Shown here in pieces: positions 5,867 to 6,404 of a DNA stretch of 6,404 nucleotides; the first letter of the stretch is position 1; the number at the start of each line of letters is the position of its first letter. A program made the position numbers and the translations under genes. This DNA comes from Planctomycetota bacterium (lineage in GTDB: Bacteria; Planctomycetota; Phycisphaerae; WQYP01; JAJZKY01). The stretch spans positions 1 to 6,404 of the forward strand of contig JAJZKY010000278.1 in assembly GCA_021803885.1 (NCBI GenBank), read 5' to 3'. The notes beneath the pieces are model-generated. The model ran no database searches and was not told the DNA's origin. It saw only the letters and a list, made by a program, of their open reading frames with translations.

Positions 5867-6393
5867 TGGCGCAGGGCTTCGACCGGATCAAGGCGGGCGG
5901 CGCGGCGGGCCGGATACCACCCGGCCAGCAGACTGACGGCCAGGGCAAATACGAGCGCACCCACGCCCAGCCACCAGGGCACCTGGGCAATGCTGACATG
6001 GGGCAGATGACGGCGGGCCAGATAGTCGTTAGTGCCCCAGTTAAGCAGTCCGGCCAGGAGCCGGCCCAGAAGCACACCTGCCAGGCCGCCCGCCACGCCC
6101 ATGACCGCCGCTTCAGCCAGAAACAACCGCTGCACCACGCCATCGGCCGCGCCCAGAGCTTTGAGAATGCCGATTTCACGCCGGCGTTCGAGCAGGGCCA
6201 TGGCCAGGGTGTTCACAATACCCAGCGAAGCCACGGTCAAAGCCAGGCTGCCGAAAATTCCTAATAACAGATCGAATAAGGCAAAGACCAGACGCAGCCG
6301 CCGGGTGGCATCCATCAGGGAAAAAGCGCGAAAGCCCATTTTTTTAATCGCCTGCTCGACCCGCATCACCTGCCCGGGGCCGCGAATGAAGCT
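5860..6393 (-). CDS. ABC transporter permease, MacB/FtsX type, C-terminal part only
   Basis: This is the C-terminal membrane domain of a permease in the MacB/LolC/FtsX superfamily, which works with an ABC ATPase to export or extract substrates at the inner membrane. Numbering from the GTG at 6369 (169 aa), membrane helices lie near 30-57, 82-110 and 131-152. Characteristic elements are ERRREIGILKALGA (61-74), which is the loop contacting the ATPase, and the ending YPARRAARLDPVEALRHE. Full-length members have about 400-650 residues with a periplasmic domain ahead. The upstream codons to 6393 (SFIRGPGQ) still resemble the end of such a domain from about RGPGQV onward, but a TGA (6396-6394) then blocks the frame. 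GTG 6369 is therefore unlikely to be a true start. The gene is incomplete at the right edge, and the block coincides with the inverted-repeat anomaly there. A partner ATPase is not in the window. Confidence 0.8.
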   Translation of the reverse strand, partial: SFIRGPGQVMRVEQAIKKMGFRAFSLMDATRRLRLVFALFDLLLGIFGSLALTVASLGIVNTLAMALLERRREIGILKALGAADGVVQRLFLAEAAVMGVAGGLAGVLLGRLLAGLLNWGTNDYLARRHLPHVSIAQVPWWLGVGALVFALAVSLLAGWYPARRAARLDPVEALRHE

Positions 6394-6404
6394 TCAGAAG
6401 ACCG
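6383..6404 (-). repeat. Inverted repeat, right copy (22 bp), at the window edge
   Basis: The last 22 bases are the exact reverse complement of 5845-5866. The copy ends precisely at the window edge, so its outer limit is unknown. It falls where the permease should continue upstream, and its palindromic core supplies the TGA that closes the permease frame. Confidence 0.9.

Noticed and set aside
5790..6179. Minus-strand frame of 129 codons over the permease
   Set aside because: It is a phase-shifted shadow of the permease, whose membrane helices and family ending are clear.
5845..6404. Insertion sequence bounded by the 22-bp inverted repeats
   Set aside because: The enclosed DNA is the permease C-terminus, not a transposase, and no target-site duplication can be seen.

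Overview
The window is GC-rich, densely coded bacterial chromosome with ordinary metabolic and envelope genes. The style of several proteins (a short haem-copper oxidase subunit III, a tandem-HD phosphohydrolase with the LLKDAGCSSNAAR stretch, a MacB/FtsX-type permease ending DPVEALRHE, small secreted beta-rich proteins) suggests an acidobacterium. That placement rests on recollection of family styles and was not tested by a search. No mobile element, CRISPR array, RNA gene or defence system is visible.

Left part (1-2282), all on the minus strand. In transcription order there is a possible 38-residue ORF, a 143-residue single-pass membrane protein coupled to it by an ATGA overlap, a CheB-type methylesterase without a receiver domain but with a C-terminal zinc-ribbon-like module (TTG start), and a cytochrome c oxidase subunit III gene that runs off the left edge. 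The oxidase gene has a good ribosome binding site. It is open to the window edge with no stop, so it is easily missed by ORF calling. Gaps of 87 and 67 bases with no obvious terminator fit a loose operon.

Middle part (2283-5231). On the plus strand lies a 454-residue protein with two HD modules, a degenerate N-terminal copy and a complete metal-binding C-terminal copy. Converging on it are two minus-strand envelope genes: an N-terminally anchored alpha/beta hydrolase of the esterase D/antigen 85 type, then a small secreted beta-rich protein.

Right part (5232-6404). A 200-base divergent intergenic region precedes a small plus-strand secreted protein with a strong ribosome binding site. This converges, across a strong hairpin, on the 3' end of an ABC transporter permease (minus strand). 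The right window edge is anomalous: the last 22 bases are an exact inverted copy of 5845-5866, which is the 3' end of the same permease gene. The permease frame meets a TGA inside that copy. This looks like a fold-back junction (assembly or library artefact), or less likely a real inverted repeat.

The genes do not form one obvious pathway. Likely themes are respiration (oxidase subunit), signalling (CheB-like and HD proteins) and envelope or export functions (esterase, secreted proteins, permease). I see no convincing new multi-gene system.
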